DNA of 64,000 nucleotides from an uncultured bacterium (lineage in GTDB: Bacteria; Pseudomonadota; Alphaproteobacteria; Sphingomonadales; Sphingomonadaceae), in NCBI GenBank assembly GCA_942636505.2, contig CALOGB020000129.1, positions 1 through 64,000 on the forward strand, written 5' to 3'. Numbering within the stretch: the stretch's first letter is position 1; each line of letters starts with the position of its first letter. The notes below the pieces were generated by a model. The model was not told the DNA's origin. It worked only from the letters and a program-made list of their open reading frames with translations, and did not search any database. Made by a program: the position numbers and the translations under genes. Positions 52,519 through 61,333 of the stretch are shown one piece after another.

Positions 52519-53504
52519 GATCGCGCCTCGGTATAGGCGGCGTCGAAAAGGCGCATCAGCGACAGGTCCCTGTGAATCGAGAAATCATGCGCATCGCCGC
52601 GGACGGCGGCGGCGAACGCGGCGGCCTGCGCGGTGAACGGCGAGAGCGCGGTGTCGAAGGGTAGGGCGGTCTCCTCGCCGGTGCGGGCGCAACGCCGCAT
52701 CACGGTGCCGCCCTCGGTCTGGCCCATCGTGTCGGTCGCGACGAGCAGGCCGTCCTCGCCGAGGATCTCGAGCCGGCGGCGGGGCAGCACTTCGGGGCAG
52801 TTATAGGCGACATGGCTCTGGACCAGGATGCCGCCTGCGGTGCGACCCGACAGGATGCCGCCATCGTCGACCGGATAGTCGTGGATGCGCCGCTGCAGGT
52901 CGATATGCAGGCGCGCGAGCGGTTCGTCGACCAGCATCGCCGCGAGATCGAGGCCGTGGAGCGCGAGGTCGATGACCGCGCCGCCGCCCGCGGCGGCCGG
53001 ATCGGCGCGCCAGTTGCAGCCATCGCCTTCGCTGGACGGCGACCAGCTCGGGTCGACCCAGCAGGCATAGACGATCCGTACCGCGATCGGTCGTCCGATC
53101 GCCCCGTCGCGGATCGCCTCTGCCATCGCCCGGTGAGCAGGGTGGTGACGCTGGTCGAACGCGGTGCCGTAGAGATGTCCCGTAACCGCCGCGCCGATCG
53201 TCTCGGCATCGTCCAGCGTCGCGGCGATCGGCTTTTCGCACAACACCGGCACGCCCGCCGCCACGGCCGCGCGGACCGGGTCGGCATGGAGATTGTTGGG
53301 CGTGGCGACGTAGATGCAGTCGAGCGCAGCATCAGCCAGCATCGCTTCGGCGGTATCGTAGGCGAGGATCCCGCCGGACATCGCGCTGGCCTGCGCCATC
53401 GGCGAGGGGTCGGCGATGGCGACGAGCGTCCCGCCTGCCGCGGCGATGCCGGGGGCCATATAGTCGCGTGCGACCCAGCCGAAGCCGACGATGCCCCAGC
53501 GCAT
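52509..53504 (-). CDS. Gfo/Idh/MocA family oxidoreductase
   Basis: 331 residues. NAD(P)-dependent sugar or inositol dehydrogenase. The Rossmann start is 'WGIVGFGWVARDYMAPGI', the catalytic Lys is in CEKPIAATL, and 'DPAAAGGGAVIDLALHGLDL' provides the His-Asp region of the C-domain. Inositol 2-dehydrogenases (IolG) and scyllo-inositol dehydrogenases belong to this family, which suits an operon headed by an inositol-phosphate synthase. ATG 53504 comes 2 bases after the methyltransferase stop. Substrate choice is inference. Confidence 0.9.
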   Translation of the reverse strand: MRWGIVGFGWVARDYMAPGIAAAGGTLVAIADPSPMAQASAMSGGILAYDTAEAMLADAALDCIYVATPNNLHADPVRAAVAAGVPVLCEKPIAATLDDAETIGAAVTGHLYGTAFDQRHHPAHRAMAEAIRDGAIGRPIAVRIVYACWVDPSWSPSSEGDGCNWRADPAAAGGGAVIDLALHGLDLAAMLVDEPLARLHIDLQRRIHDYPVDDGGILSGRTAGGILVQSHVAYNCPEVLPRRRLEILGEDGLLVATDTMGQTEGGTVMRRCARTGEETALPFDTALSPFTAQAAAFAAAVRGDAHDFSIHRDLSLMRLFDAAYTEARSCL

Positions 53505-53506
53505 GC

Positions 53507-54601
53507 TCACCACCGCGCCGGCAGGTCTAGGACACGACGGCTCCGCGCCGCATCGCCAGTGTCCGACAGCCATGTTGCAGCTGCGCCATATTCCGTGCGG
53601 TAGCGATCTGAGGGCCAGCGCGGGGTGTCGCCATCGAGCAACGGGTTTGGTTGCAGGACTGCATCGGCAGCCGGCATCGCCAACCCGCCGGTCAGCGGAC
53701 GCGCCGCGACGCCATTCGCCTCGACGATCGACCATGCCTCGATAGCGGGATCGTCGGACCATCGGGTCGATACGGGCGCACCGCATGCGAGCAGCGCACG
53801 ACGCAACTCGCGCTCATCGTAAACGACGGCATCTGGAAACAGCGCTGCCCATTCGGACGACGCGCGTGCCGGTCCCATTGCCCCGCCAGAGACGGCGGCG
53901 TTGTGGAGGTGGCTTACTGCAAGCACGCGGCCGGGCGCGACGGCTTCGCGCAACAGCCCGGCGATCCGCGGCTGGTCGGGCAGGAAATAGAAGGCGTCGT
54001 GACAGGCGACGAGATCGAAGCGCTGCGTCTTGACCGGCCAGGGTGCAGCTGCGTCGAACACGACATAGTCCGCGGCGGGCGCCACCCAATGCTTCGCCAG
54101 CCAGCATTTTGAGAACACTACGTCCGCGCCGAGGCACGCGACACCGCGCGCCGAAAGTTCGCGGAGATAGTGGCCGATCCCGCAAGCCAGTTCGAACGCG
54201 GTATCCGGCTGCCGCCAGTGCGCCTCGACCAGCGCGAGCCCGGCGAGATAGGTCGGATCGCTCCAGCGATGCGCGAAATAATCCGCCACCGGTCCCATCC
54301 GCAGCAACGCCATCGCCGCGCGCAACGTCAGCGTGTCACGCTCGCGCACCAGCTGCTTCAGCTCGCCGAGATCGGTCGCGGGGCCGGTCCACCACGCATC
54401 CTGGTCGGTCAGCAACGCAACCAGCGCATCGTCCGGGCAGCCCGCATCGAGATGGTCGAGCGCCACCGCCACCAGCCCCTCGCTGTCGGTCCGCAGATAC
54501 GGGATGCCATCGACCACCGGCCAGCGCTCGCCGGGTGCGGCCAGCGAATGCGGCGTATCCGCGACGAGCGGCCTTCCGGTGATGGGCGAGCGGTACGTCA
54601 C
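53507..54601 (-). CDS. SAM-dependent methyltransferase with Trm112-like N-terminus
   Basis: 364 residues. Residues 1-40 resemble the Trm112/YcaR-type beta-hairpin ('YRSPITGRPLVADTPHSLAA', then 'WPVVDGIPYLR') though without its cysteines. The class I methyltransferase motif I is 'FELACGIGHYL', followed by 'CLGADVVFSKCWLAKHW' and 'DLVACHDAFYFL'. It probably methylates the small molecule being built, or a carrier. GTG 54601 overlaps the HD-like gene stop (GTGA); the long frame up to 55501 runs inside that gene and is not used. C-terminal 100 residues have no recognised domain. Confidence 0.82.
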   Translation of the reverse strand: MTYRSPITGRPLVADTPHSLAAPGERWPVVDGIPYLRTDSEGLVAVALDHLDAGCPDDALVALLTDQDAWWTGPATDLGELKQLVRERDTLTLRAAMALLRMGPVADYFAHRWSDPTYLAGLALVEAHWRQPDTAFELACGIGHYLRELSARGVACLGADVVFSKCWLAKHWVAPAADYVVFDAAAPWPVKTQRFDLVACHDAFYFLPDQPRIAGLLREAVAPGRVLAVSHLHNAAVSGGAMGPARASSEWAALFPDAVVYDERELRRALLACGAPVSTRWSDDPAIEAWSIVEANGVAARPLTGGLAMPAADAVLQPNPLLDGDTPRWPSDRYRTEYGAAATWLSDTGDAARSRRVLDLPARW

Positions 54602-55491
54602 AACAGGCCGACGTCCGCCAGCACGCGGTCGTGGAACGTCTTGACCGGGCCGGCATGGACGAGTTCGTAGGTGTGCAGCACGGCGTCCATCGTCGCCGAG
54701 GCGGCGCGCGTGTGCTGTTCGATCTCTAGCACGCGGTCGAGCACGTCGGCAGCATGGAACGCACGCGCCGCCGGCGTCGCGTCGCCCGCGATCGGCGCGA
54801 TCGCCGCGCGAACCTGCGCCGCCACCGCCGGATCGAGCATCGCCATCGCCTGTTCGCGCGCAGCGTCGATCACGCAGTCGAGCAGGTCGCCGAGCAGCAC
54901 CTCGCCGGTGAATCCGGCATCGGGCATCGCCGCATTGTGGAAATGATGCGCCATCGACGCGAGGAACACCTCCGCCGGATCGGCGCCGTAACCAGGCGCC
55001 GCGAGCACGCCGTACACCGCGACGATCAGGCAGTGCTCGGCATGGTTCTCCGGGGGCTGGAGCAACAGGCGCGGCCGCCCCGGGCAGGTGACGCCCGCAC
55101 GCGGCTGCATCGCGAGTTGCGTGACGAACCGTGGCACCGGCCCCGCCGCCGGTGCGCCCTCTGGCAGCGCATTGCGGAGGTCCGCCGCGAGCGCCGGGTC
55201 GAGCAACACCGCCACCTCGTCGAACCCGCGTTCGAGCACGGCACACGCTTCCGCATCGGACAGGCCAAGCTTGGCCAGCGTGCTGCGGTCGAGATCGCCC
55301 AGCCGCGCCGCGGCAAGCGCGGCCGCGACGGTACGATGCATCACCTCGGCCGGCGCCTCGCCCGCCGCCAGCGCCGCCCAGCCGCGCGCGAACAGCCGTT
55401 CGGCGATCGACCCGTCGCGCTCCGCCGACCGGATCCGCTTCAGGTCGCCGAGTTCGCGCAACAGCGGCAGATGCGCCGCGTCGAACGTCAT
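54598..55491 (-). CDS. HD-superfamily-like protein of unknown activity
   Basis: 297 residues, mainly helical. The N-terminal 120 residues have no recognised family. From 149 the sequence 'NHAEHCLIVAVYGVLAAPGY', 'FLASMAHHFHNAAMPDAGFT' and 'HAADVLDRVLEIEQHT' is laid out like the H...HD...D core of HD phosphohydrolases, but the central pair reads His-His (182-183) instead of His-Asp. A variant metal centre or a non-phosphatase HD protein is likely. ATG 55491 overlaps the inositol-phosphate synthase stop (ATGA) and its own stop overlaps the methyltransferase start. Function is not assigned. Confidence 0.65.
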   Translation of the reverse strand: MTFDAAHLPLLRELGDLKRIRSAERDGSIAERLFARGWAALAAGEAPAEVMHRTVAAALAAARLGDLDRSTLAKLGLSDAEACAVLERGFDEVAVLLDPALAADLRNALPEGAPAAGPVPRFVTQLAMQPRAGVTCPGRPRLLLQPPENHAEHCLIVAVYGVLAAPGYGADPAEVFLASMAHHFHNAAMPDAGFTGEVLLGDLLDCVIDAAREQAMAMLDPAVAAQVRAAIAPIAGDATPAARAFHAADVLDRVLEIEQHTRAASATMDAVLHTYELVHAGPVKTFHDRVLADVGLL

Positions 55492-56666
55492 CGGCGATCA
55501 AGCCAGGTGTCGAGGATCAACTGCTGCTCGCCGAATGCGTGGATCGGCTCGCCGCCGTCCGCGGTCTGCGGCATCTTGAAGAAGATCCCCATCTGGTCCT
55601 GCACGCCGCCTTCGCCGCGCGTCTGCGCCAGTGCCAGGCAGCGTGCGATCTCGATCGCGAGCGGGGCTGCCAGAACCGAATCCTTGCACAGGAAGTTCAG
55701 CTTCAGCTGCATCTTCTGGCCGAGGAAGCCGGTCAGGTCGATATTGTCCCACGCTTCCTTGTTATCGCCGCGCGGCTTGTAATAATGGATCATGATGATG
55801 TGATCCTCGACCGGATAGCCGAGGATCTGGTCGAGGACCGACTTCTTGGTATCGACCTTCGACGCGAGGCTCTTGGGATCGTCGAGCGCGAGGCCGTCCG
55901 AATTGCCGAGGATGTTGGTCGAGAACCAGCCATCGACATGCAGCGCGCGATCACGCAGCGCAGGCGCGATCACGGTCTTCAGCAACGTCTGCCCGGTCTT
56001 GCCGTCCTTGCCGGCGATCGGCACGCCGCGCTGGCGGGCAAGCTCGGCAAGCGGCGCGACGTCGGCGGCGACCGACGGCGTGAAATTGGCATAGGGCGTG
56101 TCGCTGGCGATCGCGGCATAGGCATAGAGCATCGCCGGGCTGATCGCCGCGTCGTCATCGTCGAGACCGCGCTCGAAGCCCTCGACGCTGGTCAGCGCGT
56201 CCGCACCGAGATCGGCCTTGCGCTCGGTCGAGGCGAGATTGATCATCACCACCCGGTCGAGATTCTGCTCGGTCTTGAACCGCGCGAGATCGTCCTGGAT
56301 GTGCCGGACCGCCGCACGGTGGCCGGGCGCGGCGATCTTGTTCGCGCCGTCGATGTTGGCGCAGAAATCGGTCGATCCGACCGCGGGCCAGGGCCGCATG
56401 TCCGACAGGCCGGACGCGCCGTTGGCGAGGTCGGTCTCGGTCAGCACGCCATGCTTCAGCGCGGCGGTCGCAAGGTCGTCATGGCTGAGATCCCAGCCGC
56501 CGAAATGGAGATCTCGGTATGCTGCCATCCCCTCGACGTCACGGCTGGCGAGCGGCAGGCCCGACAAATCGTTCGACCCCGCACGGATCATCGCGATGCC
56601 CGCCGCCGCAGTGGTGGCCACCGCGCCATTCAGTCCAATCACTGCGATCCCGACCCGTTCGCCCAT
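55488..56666 (-). CDS. ino1: Inositol-3-phosphate synthase (first gene of the operon)
   Basis: 392 residues. It converts glucose 6-phosphate to 1D-myo-inositol 3-phosphate through bound NAD. Family blocks are plain: the NAD-binding GLNGAVATT (11-19), 'YANFTPS' (192-198), 'AGKDGKTGQTLLK' (218-230), the nearby 'STNILGNSDG', and 'SVLDQILGYPVEDHIIM' with 'HYYKPRGDNKEAWDNIDLTG'. ATG 56666 has GAGAGGA about 7 bases upstream. The enzyme is rare in Gram-negative bacteria except where an inositol lipid or inositol-based metabolite is made, so as the lead gene it points to the pathway's core. Its promoter must lie upstream of 56666. Confidence 0.95.
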   Translation of the reverse strand: MGERVGIAVIGLNGAVATTAAAGIAMIRAGSNDLSGLPLASRDVEGMAAYRDLHFGGWDLSHDDLATAALKHGVLTETDLANGASGLSDMRPWPAVGSTDFCANIDGANKIAAPGHRAAVRHIQDDLARFKTEQNLDRVVMINLASTERKADLGADALTSVEGFERGLDDDDAAISPAMLYAYAAIASDTPYANFTPSVAADVAPLAELARQRGVPIAGKDGKTGQTLLKTVIAPALRDRALHVDGWFSTNILGNSDGLALDDPKSLASKVDTKKSVLDQILGYPVEDHIIMIHYYKPRGDNKEAWDNIDLTGFLGQKMQLKLNFLCKDSVLAAPLAIEIARCLALAQTRGEGGVQDQMGIFFKMPQTADGGEPIHAFGEQQLILDTWLDRR

Positions 56667-57372
56667 AATTACGTCCTCTCAAAACTGAGCGCGTGGCTAG
56701 CTGTCCGTAAAGTAAAGTCCACCGAAGTCTGCGGAAACTGCCGCTAAACTGCTCCGGGAATTACATATGTTGCTGTCGCGGGAGGGGAAGACGATGAGGC
56801 CTCGTCGGGGCGCCACCTCGTCAGGAAGAGCCTTGTTGGCTTGATTGGATTCTCGACACCTAGTCTGGAACGAAAACCGCCAGATTGAACGTCGGGTCCG
56901 CTATCCGCCAGGGGCCGCGATCACACCATCGGGATCGATGCCGTTGAATAGGTCGACAAAGTTTCCCGTCCCGAGGTTCGATACAATGCCCGGCCATCCG
57001 CTGTTGCGATGAGCAGTTCGTGCAGGTTTAGATCACGACGCGTCTCGCGCACGGCGGTCGTCAGCGCCGGGCAAGCCCTTTCCGGCGGTGGGAGAGAGCT
57101 GTCAGGATTCGGTCGTAAACAAACGCTTCCGCGGTGTCGGCTGCAAATCCGCTTTTCGGCACTCTCCGACTTTCGCGAGCCAGTTCGACGAGGCCCGGCG
57201 CAATTCGAGATTCCGTACGTTCTGTTCAGCGCCATCGGGAGTCGATTAGGCTTCTGCTTAATCACGGAGCGACCAACGAGCCTACGCCTTTCCAGCGCTA
57301 AGCGCGGGGGGCATTGTCGCATTGCCCTTCCGATCCGACCGCGTCATTGTCGCGCACTCAGGGGAGAATGGT
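56667..57372. other. Intergenic between divergent ino1 operon and DUF4139 pair
   Basis: A 706-base gap. The ino1 ribosome binding site GAGAGGA lies at its left end on the minus strand, and the first DUF4139 gene has GGGGAG at its right end. Both operon promoters must be here. Short open frames (for example 56921-57322 minus) have no site or homology. I see no repeat, RNA gene or CRISPR in it. Confidence 0.5.
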
Positions 57373-58803
57373 GTGCGCGACAACATCTGGCGAGCGTATG
57401 GGCTGGCAATGCTGCTCGGATCGACGGCGGCGAGCGCCCAACAACTGCCGCCCCCCGCCGACTCGCCGACCGCAGGTAGCGCGCAGGGGGACGTGTCGGT
57501 CACCATCTACAATAACGACGTCGCGCTGGTCCAGGACGTGCGGCCGCTGGCCCTGGCAGACGGGCGGGTGCGGCAGAGCTTTCCCGACGTGAGCGCGTCG
57601 ATCCGGCCGGAGACGGTATCGCTGACGGTGCCCGATGCCGCGATCGTCGAGCAGAACTTCGACTATGATCTGCTCAGCCCCTCGAGCCTGATGGAGAAAG
57701 CGGTAGGCGAGACGATCACGCTGGTGCGCACCAACCCCGCTACCGGCGCCGAGACCCGCGACCGTGCGAAAGTGTTGGCGGTCAATGGCGGCGTCGTCAT
57801 CGAGGTGAACGGTCATGTCGAGGTGTTGCGCGACGACGGACTGCCCGTGCGCGCGATCTTCGACCGGGTGCCCGATGCGTTGCGAGCCCGTCCGACATTG
57901 TCGGTGACGCTGGCCAGCACGCGCGCGGGATCGCGGCCGGCGACGCTGTCCTACCTGAGCCGTGGGCTAGGCTGGAGTGCCGACTATGTCGCTTTGTTCG
58001 ACGACAAGAGTGGGACGGTGGACGTTCAAGGCTGGGTGACGTTGAAGAACACCAGCGGTACCACGTTCGGCAACGCCAGAACGTTGCTGGTCGCTGGCGA
58101 GGTCGGCAGCACGGATGATGACGGGAACGGCAATTATACGCCGCGCCGCCGCCGCATGACGACGACTCTGCCCGGAACCGAAAGTACCGCGCGCGGGCAG
58201 CTCGGCGACTTCTATCTGTACCCTTTGGCCGAGCGCACCACGATCGCCGACAAGCAGACGAAGCAGGTCAGTTTCCTCGACGCAAAGGGCGTTGCGGCAA
58301 GCGCGGGCTATCGTTTCGAGAATGGCTGGCTGGGCAGCTCGGACGAGCCACGAAGCGCGCAGTCGGTGCTCCGTTTCAGCAACTCGAGCGCGGCCGGCCT
58401 GGGCGACGCGCTGCCGGCGGGCGTGGTCCGGGTCTATGTCCGGGACGCGCGTGGCCAACCACAGTTCACGGGCGAGAACCGTATCGAGCATACTCCCCAA
58501 GGATCGACGATCGCGCTGCCCACCGGCGATGCCTTCGACGTAAAGGTGCAGCCAACCACCGTATCGCGGACGCGGCAGAGTGACAGCCGATGGCGTACGG
58601 CGATGCGGTATACGCTGACCAATGCGCGCGGCCGACCGGTGACGGTCGAACTCGTGCAGGGGGGGCTGGACGGGGGCGACGTGCGCGTCGTTGCGGATAG
58701 CGCCAAGGGCGAGCGTCGCGACGCCGGCACGATGACGTGGCAAGTCTCAGTGCCGGCCAACGGCACCGCGACGGTGACTGTGACCTTCGACACCCGCTAC
58801 TGA
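57373..58803 (+). CDS. DUF4139 domain protein, secreted, copy 1
   Basis: 476 residues from GTG 57373, which has GGGGAG six bases upstream; a TTG at 57322 is in frame but would place unlikely residues before the leader. The leader is 'VRDNIWRAYGLAMLLGSTAA' with cleavage near SAQ. 'VTIYNNDVALVQDVRPLALA' and 'LSYLSRGLGWSADYVALFD' are typical of DUF4139 (mucoidy-inhibitor A-like). The family is beta-rich and its role is not known. Its stop overlaps the next start (TGATG), so the two paralogous genes form an operon. Confidence 0.82.
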   Translation: MRDNIWRAYGLAMLLGSTAASAQQLPPPADSPTAGSAQGDVSVTIYNNDVALVQDVRPLALADGRVRQSFPDVSASIRPETVSLTVPDAAIVEQNFDYDLLSPSSLMEKAVGETITLVRTNPATGAETRDRAKVLAVNGGVVIEVNGHVEVLRDDGLPVRAIFDRVPDALRARPTLSVTLASTRAGSRPATLSYLSRGLGWSADYVALFDDKSGTVDVQGWVTLKNTSGTTFGNARTLLVAGEVGSTDDDGNGNYTPRRRRMTTTLPGTESTARGQLGDFYLYPLAERTTIADKQTKQVSFLDAKGVAASAGYRFENGWLGSSDEPRSAQSVLRFSNSSAAGLGDALPAGVVRVYVRDARGQPQFTGENRIEHTPQGSTIALPTGDAFDVKVQPTTVSRTRQSDSRWRTAMRYTLTNARGRPVTVELVQGGLDGGDVRVVADSAKGERRDAGTMTWQVSVPANGTATVTVTFDTRY

Positions 58804-60362
58804 TGCGGCGTATGCTGCTCCTCGCGCTGCTGGCGGGCGTGTCGTTGTCGGGAGGGGCGGAAGCGCAGACTCGGACGGCCATCGTTACGTCGTCCGCGCC
58901 CGATCACGTCGCCTTGACGGTATACCGCTCGCCTTACGGCAAGGGCGCGATGAACCTGCGGTATCTCGGTGGCTTCGCCCTGGTGACGGAGACCCGGCGC
59001 GTACGCTTGCCGCGGGGATCCGCAGTGATCCGGTTCGAGGGCGTGGCGGAGGGGATCGTCCCTGTCAGTGCCATCGTCGACGGCCTACCTGGCAGCACGA
59101 TCGAAAAGAACCGCGACGCCCGCCTGCTGTCGCCCGCCTCGCTGGTCGATGGCACGCTTGGTCGCAAGGTAACGCTGACCCGCACCGACAAGGTGAGCGG
59201 AAGGTTGGTGAGCGAACCCGCGACGATCGTTGCCGGCCCGACACCGGGGGTTATCCTGCGCACGACCGCCGGGATCGAGGCGTTGCGCTGTTCGGGTCTG
59301 GCCGAGCGGTTGAACTTCGCGCGGGTGCCAGCGAGCCTGTCGAGCAAGCCGGTGCTGAGCGTAACGACGACCAGCCCGACGGCGCGCACGGTCACGGTGC
59401 GACTCTCCTATCTGTCCTCGGGTTTCGACTGGCGAGCGAGCTACGTCACGTCGCTTGCCGCCGACGGTCGCACGGTCGACCTGTTCGCTTGGCTGACTCT
59501 CGCCAACGGCAATCCGGAAATCTTCGCGGATGCGGACGTTCAGGCTGTCGCAGGCCGGCTTAACCGCGTCGCGGTCCCGGCGATGCCTGCGACGGCTGGT
59601 GCGCTGCGATTGGTCTGCTACCCGCTCGGCACGACGACCTCCGACCTACGGCAAAAGCAATTCGAGCCGGCCGACGAGATCGTGGTAACCGGATCGCGAG
59701 TCATGGAGTTCGCGCTATCTGCGCCGGTTCCGGCACCGCCACCACCACCGCCGCCACCACCGCCACCGCCCGAGGACCTGGGCGACCTCAAGCTGTACCG
59801 CGTGCCGATGCCGACCACCGTCGCGGCCAGGGGACAGAAGCAGGTTGCCCTGATCGTTCAGAAGGCGGTGCCGGTCGAGCGGCGTTATCGGCGCGCGGTG
59901 TATCCCGGACAACAACTCGACGGTGTGCCGACGTCGATCGTGCTAGTGCTGAAGAACGATAAACAGCACAGCTTGGGCGTGCCGCTGCCCGCCGGCAGCA
60001 CTGCGCTCTACGCGGAGCAGGCAAGCGGGCGATTGCTTCTCGGTTTGGGAACGATCGGCGACCGCACAATTGGCGAGACGGTTCGTCTGGGCGCCGGCGT
60101 AAGTAGCCGTGTGACACTAACCCAGGCAGTCGCCGTGCTGGGCCCGCCGGGGGCGCTGGCTTTAGAAACCGCGGGATCGCACGAGGCCGTCGTAACGGCG
60201 AGCAACGGCAACTCGTTTCCCGTAATGCTCGACGTGGCGATCGGCGCCGCGGGCCAGGCGATCGAAGCCGACGGCGAGGAGGTTCGTCGTATCGACGGAA
60301 TTTCTACTTGGTCGCCGCTGCTGCCACCGGGTGGCAAGGCCGTGTTGCGTTACCGCTACTGA
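58803..60362 (+). CDS. DUF4139-like secreted protein with TonB-box-like motif and polyproline run, copy 2
   Basis: 519 residues. The leader is MRRMLLLALLAGVSLSGGAE. 'VRLSYLSSGFDWRASYVTSL' matches copy 1, so the two are paralogues. Between the halves lies DEIVVTGSR (291-299), the same motif as the plug-entry/TonB-box stretch of the receptor at 9823-12774, and then a run of twelve prolines (312-323) encoded by mixed CCN codons. The motif and proline run could span the periplasm or mimic a TonB target. ATG 58803 overlaps the upstream stop. Confidence 0.8.
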   Translation: MRRMLLLALLAGVSLSGGAEAQTRTAIVTSSAPDHVALTVYRSPYGKGAMNLRYLGGFALVTETRRVRLPRGSAVIRFEGVAEGIVPVSAIVDGLPGSTIEKNRDARLLSPASLVDGTLGRKVTLTRTDKVSGRLVSEPATIVAGPTPGVILRTTAGIEALRCSGLAERLNFARVPASLSSKPVLSVTTTSPTARTVTVRLSYLSSGFDWRASYVTSLAADGRTVDLFAWLTLANGNPEIFADADVQAVAGRLNRVAVPAMPATAGALRLVCYPLGTTTSDLRQKQFEPADEIVVTGSRVMEFALSAPVPAPPPPPPPPPPPPEDLGDLKLYRVPMPTTVAARGQKQVALIVQKAVPVERRYRRAVYPGQQLDGVPTSIVLVLKNDKQHSLGVPLPAGSTALYAEQASGRLLLGLGTIGDRTIGETVRLGAGVSSRVTLTQAVAVLGPPGALALETAGSHEAVVTASNGNSFPVMLDVAIGAAGQAIEADGEEVRRIDGISTWSPLLPPGGKAVLRYRY

Positions 60363-60439
60363 CGTCCTGAGCTGACCAGCACGAAGGTCGTTGTCTTGAG
60401 TGGCCGTGTTGGCCTTGAGCGAGCACTATGCCGAACGAC

Positions 60440-61333
60440 TCAACCGGTAATGAGGTGGAGGGTCCGGGTGGCCGGGGCGATGGTGACGCCGCGGCCCCAG
60501 TCGAAGGCGAAGAAATCCTGTTCGACGCCGTCCGCGAAGATCACCCCGCCATCGTTCATCCGCGACGTGACCGCGAGTGGCTGGCCCGCGAGCTTGCCGG
60601 CACGAAGCGAGGTTGCGGTCGCCACGCTGGCGAAGGGTTCACGCACGAAGAACCCGACTGCGCGCTCCTGCGGATCGAGGGGGAGGGCGGCATGCGTCGC
60701 CTCCATGATCGAACGCGCCCAGCCCGTCGCGCCGGTCCCCGATGCGACGATCAGCCCGCTCGATGAGTGGTCCTCGGCCTGGTCGCCGCAGGTGATCCGG
60801 TAGCGCGCAGACTGGTGGCTGCGATGACCGACGAACACCTCGTTCAGCGCCAGCAGCCGCTCGCCGGTATCCAGGCGCGCCTCGACCATCGTCCGCTGCT
60901 CGGCCGGCGCCGCACCCGCGACGCTCGCAGGCAGCAGCGCGGACAGGCGGGCTAGCGTTATGCGCACCAAGACGCCGTCGTACAGGTCTGGGGCGGGGTT
61001 GAGCCCAAGCACGGGCTGTCCGTCCAGATACTTCGCGACATTGGCGACCAGCCCGTCCTGCCCGACCGCGACGATCACGTCCTCCGGGCCGAACAGGAAG
61101 CGATCCAGGTCGGCACGAGCGACACTCGCCTGGCGCCAGTCGTTGGGGACGAGCGAGCGGGCGTCGTGCAGTGTCGCGTGGAACCGGCGGTGCCGATCCT
61201 CGATCACGTCGATGTCCTGGCCCCGCGTCTCCAGAAAGAACTTTGCCTGCCCGCGCGTGGCGTGCCGCGCGAGCAGGAGGTCATAGTCGGTCTCGCGGGT
61301 GACGAAGACCGCGCGCGGGGCGTTGGTCGCCAT
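60440..61333 (-). CDS. NAD-kinase-fold protein
   Basis: 297 residues. The phosphate-donor motif usually GGDGT reads GQDGL (in 'IVAVGQDGLVANVAKYLDGQ'), keeping the key Asp; the second motif is 'SSSGLIVASGTGATGWARSI' where NAD kinases have a TxGSTAY-type loop, and 'LNEVFVGHRSHQSARYRI' is the NE motif region. The fold is clear but the site is divergent, so a substrate other than NAD is possible. ATG 61333 shares one base with the SPFH stop. It is the last gene of an operon headed by an NrtR-like regulator, and NrtR proteins control NAD metabolism, which supports a nucleotide role. Confidence 0.8.
   Translation of the reverse strand: MATNAPRAVFVTRETDYDLLLARHATRGQAKFFLETRGQDIDVIEDRHRRFHATLHDARSLVPNDWRQASVARADLDRFLFGPEDVIVAVGQDGLVANVAKYLDGQPVLGLNPAPDLYDGVLVRITLARLSALLPASVAGAAPAEQRTMVEARLDTGERLLALNEVFVGHRSHQSARYRITCGDQAEDHSSSGLIVASGTGATGWARSIMEATHAALPLDPQERAVGFFVREPFASVATATSLRAGKLAGQPLAVTSRMNDGGVIFADGVEQDFFAFDWGRGVTIAPATRTLHLITG

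Noticed and set aside
56921..57322. Minus-strand frame of 133 codons in the ino1/DUF4139 gap
   Set aside because: No ribosome binding site, no homology, and composition unlike that of true genes. I treat the gap as non-coding.
59735..59771. CCN run as a possible simple repeat or CRISPR-like element
   Set aside because: It encodes twelve prolines with mixed third bases inside a good reading frame, so it is a protein feature.
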